Source: N074bin45 sp039587475 (lineage in GTDB: Bacteria; Gemmatimonadota; Gemmatimonadetes; Gemmatimonadales; GWC2-71-9). From it: a stretch of 10,289 nt of DNA. The position numbers were made by a program, and so were the translations under genes. Every line of letters begins with the position of its first letter. Position 1 is the first letter of the stretch. The notes beneath the pieces are model-generated. The model was not told where the DNA came from and ran no database searches. It saw only the letters and a list, made by a program, of their open reading frames with translations. The stretch is taken from contig JBDHIK010000099.1 in NCBI GenBank assembly GCA_039587475.1, forward strand, positions 1-10,289, in the 5' to 3' direction. Of this stretch, positions 1-6,369 are shown piece by piece.

Positions 1-506
1 TGCCGGAGGGCCACTCGGTGGGCCCCGGTGTCGTTCGTCAACTCCCGCTCGAGGTCTTGCACGATCTCCTGAGGAATGAGAAGCGTACGCACCGTGCCGC
101 TCGGTTCGAAGGCCACCGTACCGAAAGGAACCAGGCCGCCAGATGCTTGCGCCTCGCTGGACGCGCAATAGAACGTCGCTCCTTCGGCGATCCCCTCGAT
201 GTCATCCACGGTCAGCGCACAGTTCTCCGCGGGCACGTCGCCGCCTTCGCGCAGCCGAACCGCCAAACGGGCCCCCGTGACATGATCTGGGGCGTCACGC
301 AGAATATCCAGACGCTTGATGGATCCCACCTCGGTTCCGTCGAACCGGAACGGGACGAACACGATGGGTATGGAAATCGTCGAGGCGGAGTGGGCCACGT
401 TGTCTACCCACTCGGTGCCCCTACGTCCCATGGTCACGAGGACCATGCCGACCAGGAAGATCGCCATGGCGCCAGCGCCGATTTTCAGCCAGTAACTCGA
501 TGTCAC
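1..506 (-). CDS. Unrecognised protein with N-terminal membrane anchor (3' end outside window)
   Basis: Reading the minus strand from a GTG at 506 gives about 168 codons open to the window edge, so the C-terminus is missing. The product starts MTSSYWLKIGAGAMAIFLVG. Residues about 6-25 form one hydrophobic segment followed by Arg-Arg, which fits a signal anchor with the rest probably outside the cytoplasm. The remainder is a soluble, beta-rich-looking stretch with two cysteines (in ENCALTV and FYCASS), which could form a disulfide. An in-frame TGA lies just upstream of the start region, and the in-frame codons between it and 506 include no ATG or GTG, so GTG 506 is the likely start. The Shine-Dalgarno is poor (GGGGG about 5 nt upstream). 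I do not recognise the family. The plus-strand frame covering the same bases is Arg/His-rich and looks like a shadow. Confidence 0.72.
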   Translation of the reverse strand, partial: MTSSYWLKIGAGAMAIFLVGMVLVTMGRRGTEWVDNVAHSASTISIPIVFVPFRFDGTEVGSIKRLDILRDAPDHVTGARLAVRLREGGDVPAENCALTVDDIEGIAEGATFYCASSEAQASGGLVPFGTVAFEPSGTVRTLLIPQEIVQDLERELTNDTGAHRVALR

Positions 507-545
507 GAGAACCCCCAGGAGACAGTCGGGACCGTTGCATCACGT

Positions 546-573
546 AACGTATGCCAGGGGTGTTTTGTTTCAA
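546..573 (-). promoter_or_regulatory. Candidate promoter for the membrane-anchored protein gene
   Basis: On the minus strand TTGAAA (573-568) matches the -35 consensus at 5 of 6 positions. It is followed after 16 nt by TACGTT (551-546), which matches the -10 at only 3 of 6. Transcription would start near 539, about 33 nt before the GTG at 506. The weak -10 keeps confidence low. Confidence 0.3.
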
Positions 574-630
574 CCTGAGCCATCATGAGGAGCCCAGCAG
601 CGCAACTTCTTTTTTGATAAGCCTTTACCC

Positions 631-2460
631 TTATGGCCGAACGACTACCAGGGCGGGATCCTGGCTGCCTTCCAGGAACGCATCCAGCTCGGCACGCGCC
701 TCATCGTGAAGGAGAGCGCGTTCCCGGAGGCCGTCGGTCAGTGCCGGAAGGGCGGTGTCTGCACTGGTGAGCCGGGCGTGTCCGGCGCGTAGGTCGCCCA
801 TGGCGGACACGGTTTCCAGCAGCTGTTGCACCAGGGTGTCCCGGGCATGCTCGATGGCGCGGCTGCCCTGGTCCATGCCGTGGAGTTGTGGCGCCGCGGC
901 TTGGGGCATCCGTGGATTGGTCAGATAGGCATCGAGCGATGCCACCTCCGTAGCAGCCACGCACGATGCCTGGAGGATCCCCGACAGCTTCTCGATGGCC
1001 TCCTTGTCCCCAAGACGACGCCATTGCTGATAGACGTCTCTCGCCGAGTAGACGATCTGTGCCAGGAGGTCGCGAGCTGGTCCGGCCGGGAGCTCCCCCA
1101 AGGCGCTGACGACCTCCGGGAAGGCGTTGGGCGGCAACACGTCGCGCCGCGCCGATACCTTGAACAATGGGCGCTGCAGACCGAGCTGTCCCAGCAGCAG
1201 GAGGGCGACCGCCAGCGGGAGGCTGACCGTGGTAAGCGGCAAGCCGGCCCATGCTCCGGTCACGGCCACGCCACAGACCACGAGGTAGAAACTGACGGGC
1301 ATCGGCGCCCACGCCAGTATGCCTCGCACCATCCGGAGGGGCACACCCTGGCGATCCATCCTGCTCCTGACCCTTCTCGCCGCGTCGCGCGGGAGTCTGG
1401 CAATGGCGCGTGACCCGTGTAGGACCCAGGGGATGGCCTCGCGCGGGACGGATTTTCGGAGCAGACGGGCGACCCGGTCACGCTCGTCGTGACTGCTCTT
1501 TTGTTCGAGAAACAAGAGATGATCGGCTGGTCCGGATTCGGCGCCAACGCACGCGTGGCAAATACCCATCGAAAGCGGATCGACTCCGTCGCACAGATAG
1601 CATGTGCCTGGAATGTCGTCGTCCCGGCTGGAGCGTGGCCAGGCCTCCTCACTCAGGGCCTGGGCGAAATCCTCCGGTGTGGCAGGGCGTCTCATCGGGT
1701 CCGCCGACGTCGCCTGGCACACGAGGGCGTCGAGCCAGGCGGGGACATCGGCCCGCAGGGCGCCGGGGCTGAATCCCTCGGTCCTGGGTTCCGGCGGGAG
1801 GTGGCGTGACGGGTGGGGTGGCAGGTCGCCGACGAGGGCGAAATACAGCGTGAGCCCCAGGGCATAGAGATCCGACCGGCCATCAGGGCGACCACCGTCA
1901 AGCACTTCGGGAGGGAGGAACGCCAGGGTCCCGACCACACCGCCCGTCTGTGTCATGGATGCCTGGCCATCCAGCTTGGCTGAGCCGAAATCGGCGAGTT
2001 TGGCCGCGCCCTCGTGATCGATCAGGATGTTCTGAGGCTTCACGTCACGGTGCAGGACTCCTTCGCTGTGGGCGGCCGTCAGCGCGCTGGCGACTTCGCG
2101 GCCCAGCCGCGCCACCTGCTCCGGGGTCAACGGCCCCGAGGCTTCGACGCGGCGCGCCAGGTCCATGCCGGGGACGTACTCCATCACCACACAGGTCGCG
2201 TCGTCCGCTTCCAGGAGATCGTGCACGGTAACGATGTGTTGGTGACTCAATCCGCGGGCCGCCTGCACCTCGCGCCGCATCCGCTCCCGGGCGGTGTGGG
2301 CCAGCGCCGGCGGTGGGCACAGCAGCTTGATGGCCACGTCAGACCCGAGGAGCGTATCCTGAGCGAGATAGACGACGGAGTAACCGCCACGACCGATCTC
2401 CTCACCGATGACGAAGCGACCACCCAACCTCGTCCCGTGGCTCAGTGAAGTGGCCATCAT
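631..2460 (-). CDS. Membrane-anchored Ser/Thr protein kinase with zinc-ribbon motif
   Basis: A 609-residue Hanks-type kinase. Visible in order: glycine loop GRGGYSVVY (23-31), VAIK with Lys45, likely helix-C Glu64, catalytic loop HRDVKPQN (137-144, an RD kinase), DFG (157-159), PPE in place of APE (183-185) and SDLYALG (196-202). The kinase domain ends near 270. Next come two CxxC pairs (C287/C290 and C301/C304) that look like a small zinc ribbon, a linker, and one or two hydrophobic segments (about 386-428). The C-terminal 180 residues are largely helical and unrecognised. The kinase domain should be cytoplasmic. The ATG at 2460 overlaps the upstream stop in ATGA, implying translational coupling; a second ATG follows at once. 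Substrate unknown. Confidence 0.93.
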   Translation of the reverse strand: MMATSLSHGTRLGGRFVIGEEIGRGGYSVVYLAQDTLLGSDVAIKLLCPPPALAHTARERMRREVQAARGLSHQHIVTVHDLLEADDATCVVMEYVPGMDLARRVEASGPLTPEQVARLGREVASALTAAHSEGVLHRDVKPQNILIDHEGAAKLADFGSAKLDGQASMTQTGGVVGTLAFLPPEVLDGGRPDGRSDLYALGLTLYFALVGDLPPHPSRHLPPEPRTEGFSPGALRADVPAWLDALVCQATSADPMRRPATPEDFAQALSEEAWPRSSRDDDIPGTCYLCDGVDPLSMGICHACVGAESGPADHLLFLEQKSSHDERDRVARLLRKSVPREAIPWVLHGSRAIARLPRDAARRVRSRMDRQGVPLRMVRGILAWAPMPVSFYLVVCGVAVTGAWAGLPLTTVSLPLAVALLLLGQLGLQRPLFKVSARRDVLPPNAFPEVVSALGELPAGPARDLLAQIVYSARDVYQQWRRLGDKEAIEKLSGILQASCVAATEVASLDAYLTNPRMPQAAAPQLHGMDQGSRAIEHARDTLVQQLLETVSAMGDLRAGHARLTSADTALPALTDGLRERALLHDEARAELDAFLEGSQDPALVVVRP

Positions 2461-3044
2461 TCACCGGCAAGACGTCGCAGTACGACGTCTGCGTTGCGGC
2501 GCCACCCGTCGTCCTGACGGTATTCCATCATGAAGCGCTCGAGATGGCTTTCGGCACGGGCGTGTTGCCCCAACTCGTAGGCGGAGATGCCCGCGTGGTA
2601 TCTGGCCATGAAGTTCTGTGGCCAGAACTCCAGCACGAGTTCCATCATCGGACCCGCCGATTCGTCGTCGCCCGCGTCCGCCACCGGATGGCCGACGTGA
2701 AATACGATGCCGGCTGCACGGCCGCGGTCACCTGCCGGGAGCTCGGCGATGATGCCCCGGGCCGCTGAGATCTTCCCTGCCAGAGCATAGCAGGCGGCTG
2801 CCCAGCCTGGACCGTCCGGCACGTCGGGCGGTGGCATGGCCCGGATCTGGGTCTCGACTTCGAGCGAATTGCAGTAGGGCTTGATGGTCTGGAACCAACC
2901 GGCGCCGGTACTCGGTGAGGGTGCCGGGGCCGAATGTGTCCCAGTGGACACGACGGGGGGCGTGGCTTCCGGGGCACCGCGCCACGCCACCATACTCAGA
3001 AACGTGATGATCAGGCTGATTCCAGCCAGGTAGAGCAATCGCAC
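2457..3044 (-). CDS. Membrane-anchored TPR-like protein, kinase partner
   Basis: A 195-residue protein with a hydrophobic N-terminus (residues about 4-20, LLYLAGISLIITFLSMVA) that acts as a signal anchor or uncleaved signal. A Pro/Ser/Thr-rich linker (26-48) follows. The rest contains helix pairs typical of tetratricopeptide repeats: about 80-100 (WAAACYALAGKISAARG) and 146-175 (ARYHAGISAYELGQHARAES). The GTG at 3044 is chosen because GAAGGAGG lies 5 nt upstream and because it places the hydrophobic segment at the N-terminus. Its TGA overlaps the kinase ATG by 4 nt, so the two are almost certainly co-translated. TPRs usually bind proteins or peptides, so an extracytoplasmic sensor or scaffold for the kinase is plausible, but that is inference. 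Two cysteines (C58, C85) are present. Confidence 0.85.
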   Translation of the reverse strand: MRLLYLAGISLIITFLSMVAWRGAPEATPPVVSTGTHSAPAPSPSTGAGWFQTIKPYCNSLEVETQIRAMPPPDVPDGPGWAAACYALAGKISAARGIIAELPAGDRGRAAGIVFHVGHPVADAGDDESAGPMMELVLEFWPQNFMARYHAGISAYELGQHARAESHLERFMMEYRQDDGWRRNADVVLRRLAGE

Positions 3045-3049
3045 CGGTG

Positions 3050-3057
3050 CCTCCTTC
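3050..3057 (-). promoter_or_regulatory. Ribosome binding site GAAGGAGG
   Basis: GAAGGAGG on the minus strand, 5 nt upstream of the GTG at 3044. It is the strongest Shine-Dalgarno of the minus-strand genes and fixes the start of the TPR-like gene. Confidence 0.8.
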
Positions 3058-3083
3058 GGGTCTCAGGGGGGATGCGCCAGGGC

Positions 3084-3101
3084 CAGGATTGTGACATCCT
3101 G
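3084..3101. promoter_or_regulatory. Inverted repeat, possible operator
   Basis: CAGGAT-TGTGAC-ATCCTG: perfect 6 bp arms around a 6 nt spacer. After one mismatch, two more base pairs extend it outward. It lies 40-57 nt upstream of the GTG at 3044, where a promoter for the TPR-kinase pair would be expected. CACAAT (3093-3088, minus strand) could act as a -10, but no matching -35 is visible. Confidence 0.3.
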
Positions 3102-3134
3102 CCCACCCCGCTTGGATGAAGGGGCAACGATCGT

Positions 3135-3157
3135 GCCTGGGTGGTGTACCTCCAGGC
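3135..3157 (-). terminator. Possible hairpin terminator after the ZIP genes
   Basis: GCCTGG at 3135-3140 is complementary to CCAGGC at 3152-3157, with an 11 nt loop that can form two more G-C pairs. It starts 5 nt past the TAA of the last ZIP gene. No run of T follows on the minus strand, so intrinsic termination would be weak; a simple stabilising hairpin is also possible. Confidence 0.35.
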
Positions 3158-3161
3158 CTTG

Positions 3162-3902
3162 TTAGCCGAGGAGCAACTGGAACCCGATCATGGCCGTGAA
3201 CGCCAGGCTCACCAGGAGGCCGACGGCTGGTCGCGAGGTGTCCTCGTAGGCTTCCGGGAGCAATTCCCTGAACACCATGTACGTCATGGCGCCTGCGGCG
3301 AAGCCAAGGCCGTAGGGCAGGACCGGGGTGAAGGCGTCAACGAACAGGAACGCCGGAACGGCCATGAGTGGTTGGGGCAAGGAAGAGAACACGCTCCACC
3401 ACGCGCAGGACGCGATGGAAGCGCCACGGGGTCTCATCGTTGCGGAAATGGCCAGGCCTTCGGGGATGTTGTGAATGGCGATGGCGATGGTGATCAGCGC
3501 GGCCAGGGTCTCACCGCCACCGAATGACACTCCGACCGCAACGCCCTCCGAGAACGAGTGCACGGTCATGACGATGACCATCAGGAGAGCCTTGTGCGCG
3601 TTCAAGCCCTTGAGGGTACCGAAAGACGCCGTCTCTTCAGGAAGGACCATCTGCGTCAGCAGGATGAACCCCACCCCCAGGTTGGCGCCGACGACCGTTT
3701 GCCAGGCTCCGAACACCAGTCCTTCGACGACGAGCGTGAAGCTGGCCCCCAGCATCAACCCGGCGGCGATGGCATTGGACCAGGCCACGACTTTGGGGGA
3801 CACGGTCCGGACGAAGAGAAAGGGAAGCGCGCCGAGCCCGGTCGCCAGCGCGGTGACCAGGCCGGCCAGAAAGACCAGGGCGAGAGGGGAGAGATCAGCC
3901 AC
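3162..3902 (-). CDS. ZIP-family metal-ion transporter (ZupT/GufA-like), distal copy
   Basis: A 246-residue, highly hydrophobic protein of typical bacterial ZIP length with about eight membrane segments. ZIP proteins carry divalent metals (Zn, Mn, Fe, Co) into the cytoplasm. The two signature helices are clear: HSFSEGVAVG (115-124, TM4) and HNIPEGLAIS (144-153, TM5), whose His, Asn and Glu residues form the binuclear metal site. An acidic FRELLPEA lies near 211-218. The loop between TM3 and TM4 (about 88-104) is short. The GTG at 3902 overlaps the end of the upstream ZIP gene by 8 nt (stop at 3897-3895), so the two are co-transcribed and probably coupled. The metal specificity cannot be read from the sequence. 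Confidence 0.92.
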   Translation of the reverse strand: MADLSPLALVFLAGLVTALATGLGALPFLFVRTVSPKVVAWSNAIAAGLMLGASFTLVVEGLVFGAWQTVVGANLGVGFILLTQMVLPEETASFGTLKGLNAHKALLMVIVMTVHSFSEGVAVGVSFGGGETLAALITIAIAIHNIPEGLAISATMRPRGASIASCAWWSVFSSLPQPLMAVPAFLFVDAFTPVLPYGLGFAAGAMTYMVFRELLPEAYEDTSRPAVGLLVSLAFTAMIGFQLLLG

Positions 3903-4623
3903 CGGTCAGAAGGACCCCGAGCAGGACGACGATGCTCATGGCGGCGGACGCAGTAATGGCGATGCCGGTATGCCCCCGTTGCCGATACGACTCGGGGGCC
4001 AGTTCTACGAACACTAGGTACAGCATCGTTCCGGCAGCAAAGCCAAGCCCCCAGGAGCGGCCGTTCCCCGCGATGAAGGCTGCGGCGCCGACCGCGGCTG
4101 GGACGTGGGTCAGCATGGCCGCCGCGGACAGAGCCGCGGCGCTGGAGGGTCCAGCGCCGCGAGCCATGAATGCCGCGCTCAGGGCGGCCCCCTCGGCCAT
4201 GTTGTGGAGTCCGATGGTGCCCACCAGGAGCAGCCCCAGGACCGGGTCGATGACGAAGCCAACTCCGATAGCCACTCCTTCGGCTGCCGAGTGGATGCCT
4301 TCCCGGATGAGCAGGTCCCGGACCGGGGCGCCTTTCACCATGACGGGGTCGCTCAGGTCCACGGCCTCCATGTGGGTTGCCCAGTGGCTGGCCCATACCA
4401 GAGCGATGCCAAGTGTCGCCCCGACGACTCCCGCGGTGGGGCCCAGTTCAATCCCCTGTCGCAGGAGCAGGTACCCCACACCCAGCATGATGCCCGCTGC
4501 CAGGGCGTTGGCCCATCCCAGTCGCGGAGAAACGGCCCCGCGTATCAGGACCGGTATGATGCCGAACGCCCCCGCCAGGGCGGCCGCAGTGGACACGAGG
4601 GTGACCAGAAGGAGATCGGGCAC
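3895..4623 (-). CDS. ZIP-family metal-ion transporter, proximal divergent copy
   Basis: A 242-residue polytopic membrane protein, paralogous to the next gene: both share the N-terminal pattern with VSP followed by W(S/A)NA(I/L)AAG, and both end with a GLGFAAG helix and an (E)LLPE or ELAPES segment. The metal-binding helices are HSAAEGVAIG (111-120) and HNMAEGAALS (140-149). The His, Asn and Glu residues are kept, but the IP of the usual HNIPEG is MA, so the site may differ in shape or selectivity. An extra His/Met-containing loop (WASHWATHMEAVD, about 77-89) lies before TM4. Start GTG 4623 is 10 nt after the stop of the MerR-TPR gene. No clear Shine-Dalgarno precedes it, suggesting dependence on upstream translation. 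Confidence 0.9.
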   Translation of the reverse strand: MPDLLLVTLVSTAAALAGAFGIIPVLIRGAVSPRLGWANALAAGIMLGVGYLLLRQGIELGPTAGVVGATLGIALVWASHWATHMEAVDLSDPVMVKGAPVRDLLIREGIHSAAEGVAIGVGFVIDPVLGLLLVGTIGLHNMAEGAALSAAFMARGAGPSSAAALSAAAMLTHVPAAVGAAAFIAGNGRSWGLGFAAGTMLYLVFVELAPESYRQRGHTGIAITASAAMSIVVLLGVLLTGG

Positions 4624-4633
4624 GACGGCTGTG

Positions 4634-5458
4634 CTAGTGGCGGCGGATCAGGAGACGGTAGTGCTTCAGGTGGCGCAGGGCATCGAGCTCACGGCCCTCG
4701 TGTTCGTACAGGACTGCCAGACGGTAGTGCGCCTCGCTGAGTGTTGCGTCGTGCGTGAGGGCCTCGTGGTAGGCGAGGATGGCGGCGTCGGTACGGTCCA
4801 GCCGTTCCATGACACAGCCGGTATTGAAGTGAGCGATCGGGTTGTGGGGCTCGGACAGAAGCGCTGTCGTGTAGTGGTCCAGTGCGCTGTCGAAGCGCCC
4901 TTCGGCTTGGTCGAGCCGGCCCAGGTTCACGTGGGTTCCGGCGTGCCCCGAGTCGAGTTCCAGGGCCTTCTGGTATGCCTCGCGTGCCTCGGCCGGTGCG
5001 GTGTGCTCCAGTTCACACCCCAACTGAAAGAAGCCCTCCGCGGTGGTACCCTCAGGCCCGGCTTCCGACCACGAGCGCAGCGCCACCGGTGTGCCGGGGT
5101 TCTGGGCAAGAGAGGCGAACCCAAAACAGAGCTGCCCGGATTCAGGGTTCCAGGTACGGCCGCCATCGTCCACCAGAATCGTGGCGCTTTCGGCTTCGAT
5201 GGTGACTTCGGTCAGGGAGCGGTCGTCCGGCAGCTGACGGGACAGGGAGTGGAGGACACGTCGGACGCGCTCGGCCGGAACATCGGCCTCCTCGAGCCGC
5301 TTGGCGGTCTTGAGGAGAACCAGATCCTGAAACGTGAAGAAATAAGCTCGACGGGGTCCGCGCGAAGGATGGAGCAGCCCGGTCCGAGCGTAGGCCCGGA
5401 CCTGCGGAGGCGACATCCCGACCAGTTCTGCCACCTCACTGGTCCGGTAGCCGGTCAT
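4634..5458 (-). CDS. MerR-type DNA-binding domain fused to TPR repeats
   Basis: A 274-residue protein. Residues 4-70 form a MerR-like winged helix: YRTSEVAELVGMSPPQVRAY, then RTGLLHPSRGPRRAYFFTFQDL, then a helix LKTAKRLEEADVPAERVRRVL. Residues about 80-125 are a beta-like linker. Residues about 141-270 hold four TPR-like units (around AEGFFQLGCELE, THVNLGRLDQAEG, AHFNTGCVMERL and AHYRLAVLYEHEG). There is no MerR C-terminal metal-binding cysteine loop, so direct metal sensing in the usual MerR manner is not supported. It lies 16 nt after ku and 10 nt before the first ZIP gene, which suggests a regulator of this transcript or of ku/ligD. Target unknown; the TPRs may bind a protein partner. Confidence 0.87.
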   Translation of the reverse strand: MTGYRTSEVAELVGMSPPQVRAYARTGLLHPSRGPRRAYFFTFQDLVLLKTAKRLEEADVPAERVRRVLHSLSRQLPDDRSLTEVTIEAESATILVDDGGRTWNPESGQLCFGFASLAQNPGTPVALRSWSEAGPEGTTAEGFFQLGCELEHTAPAEAREAYQKALELDSGHAGTHVNLGRLDQAEGRFDSALDHYTTALLSEPHNPIAHFNTGCVMERLDRTDAAILAYHEALTHDATLSEAHYRLAVLYEHEGRELDALRHLKHYRLLIRRH

Positions 5459-5474
5459 CGGCGGGAGTCACTCG

Positions 5475-6332
5475 TTACGAGGCGGCGCGCTTCTTCCCGG
5501 ATTGGGCCTCCTTCTTGGCGGAGCCGTCCTTCCCTGACGCGGCCTTGGGCTCGGCCTTCTTTCCCTCGGCCAGGCTGGCCTTGAGGGCGTCCATGAGGTC
5601 GATGATCTTCGCCTGCGGTTCCTCGGTGGGCTCAGCCGTGATGTCCTCGCCGTCGATCTTCTTCTGGATCGTCTCCATCACCCGCTCGGCCACGGCATCG
5701 TGGTACGCCTCGGGGCTGAAGTATTCCGTAGCAGACTGCTCGATGAGCTGCTTAGCCAAGTCGAGTTCGTTGTCCTTGAGGTCGACGTGCTCCACCGGGA
5801 CTTCGGATGGCTGACGCAGCTGGGTCGCGTAGTGCAACTGCTCCATGACCAGGACGTTGTCCATCGGGCGCACCAAGACCAGATATTGTTTGCCGCGTGA
5901 GGCATACTGGCCGATCGCCGCCCGCCCGGTCTCTGTCAGGGCTTCGCGCAGCAGGTGGTAGGCCCGGGCCCCGCCCTTGTCGGGGCCGAGGAAGTAGACT
6001 TTGTCGAGGAACATCCGGTCGACTTTGCCGAGAGGGATGAACTCGTTGATGTCGATGGAGTTGGTGGCCTTTTCGTCCAGCGTCTTCAATTCTTCCGGGG
6101 TGAAGGTCACGTACTGACCCTTGCTGAACTCGTACCCCTTGACCATTTCGGCCCGATCGACTTTCTCGCCGCTCTGGGCATCGACATATTGCTGCTTGAC
6201 GCGGGCGCCGGTGTCCTTGTTCAGCCAGTTGAAGGCGATGGACACGGAACTATCGGCCGACGAGTACAGCTTGATCGGCACCGACACCAGGCCGAACGAA
6301 ATCGTGGCAGACCCCATTACCCGTGCACTCAT
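5475..6332 (-). CDS. ku: Ku, DNA end-binding protein of bacterial NHEJ
   Basis: A 285-residue Ku homologue. Bacterial Ku forms a homodimeric ring that threads onto double-strand break ends and recruits LigD. The N-terminus GSATISFGLVSVPIKLYS (7-24) is the family signature, followed by the core beta-barrel and bridge (to about 205). A C-terminal tail (about 256-285) is rich in Lys, Ala and Ser, as in bacterial Kus where it aids DNA binding and LigD stimulation. The frame extends to a TTG at 6341, but that codon lies in the predicted -10 element, so ATG 6332 is preferred; ATG 6317 (MGSATIS) also matches family starts. No Shine-Dalgarno is visible for either. It is divergent from ligD and heads the four-gene minus-strand run. 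Confidence 0.96.
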   Translation of the reverse strand: MSARVMGSATISFGLVSVPIKLYSSADSSVSIAFNWLNKDTGARVKQQYVDAQSGEKVDRAEMVKGYEFSKGQYVTFTPEELKTLDEKATNSIDINEFIPLGKVDRMFLDKVYFLGPDKGGARAYHLLREALTETGRAAIGQYASRGKQYLVLVRPMDNVLVMEQLHYATQLRQPSEVPVEHVDLKDNELDLAKQLIEQSATEYFSPEAYHDAVAERVMETIQKKIDGEDITAEPTEEPQAKIIDLMDALKASLAEGKKAEPKAASGKDGSAKKEAQSGKKRAAS

Positions 6333-6340
6333 AGTGCGCA

Positions 6341-6369
6341 ACTATACGAAATCGCCCCTATGGCCGCAA
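6341..6369 (-). promoter_or_regulatory. Predicted ku operon promoter
   Basis: Minus strand: TTGCGG (6369-6364), 17 nt spacer, TATAGT (6346-6341, 5 of 6 to the -10 consensus). Transcription would start near 6334-6332, at or next to the ku ATG, implying a leaderless or nearly leaderless mRNA. The -35 lies inside the first codons of ligD. A 5 bp inverted repeat, ATAGT-GCGCA-ACTAT (6331-6345), overlaps the -10 and the start point. Confidence 0.5.

Noticed and set aside
18..578. 186-codon open frame on the plus strand
   Set aside because: Arg/His-rich with no domain-like pattern; the minus strand over the same bases encodes a protein with a clear membrane anchor.
606..616. T-rich run on the plus strand as a terminator tail
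   Set aside because: No convincing hairpin precedes it, and neither neighbouring gene is transcribed in that direction.
3932..5584. 550-codon open frame on the plus strand
   Set aside because: It runs antisense to the proximal ZIP gene, the MerR-TPR gene and the end of ku, all recognisable families; its length is a by-product of high GC content.
5955..6359. N-terminal extension of ligD by 135 codons
   Set aside because: It is antisense to ku. LigD homology begins after the ATG at 6360.
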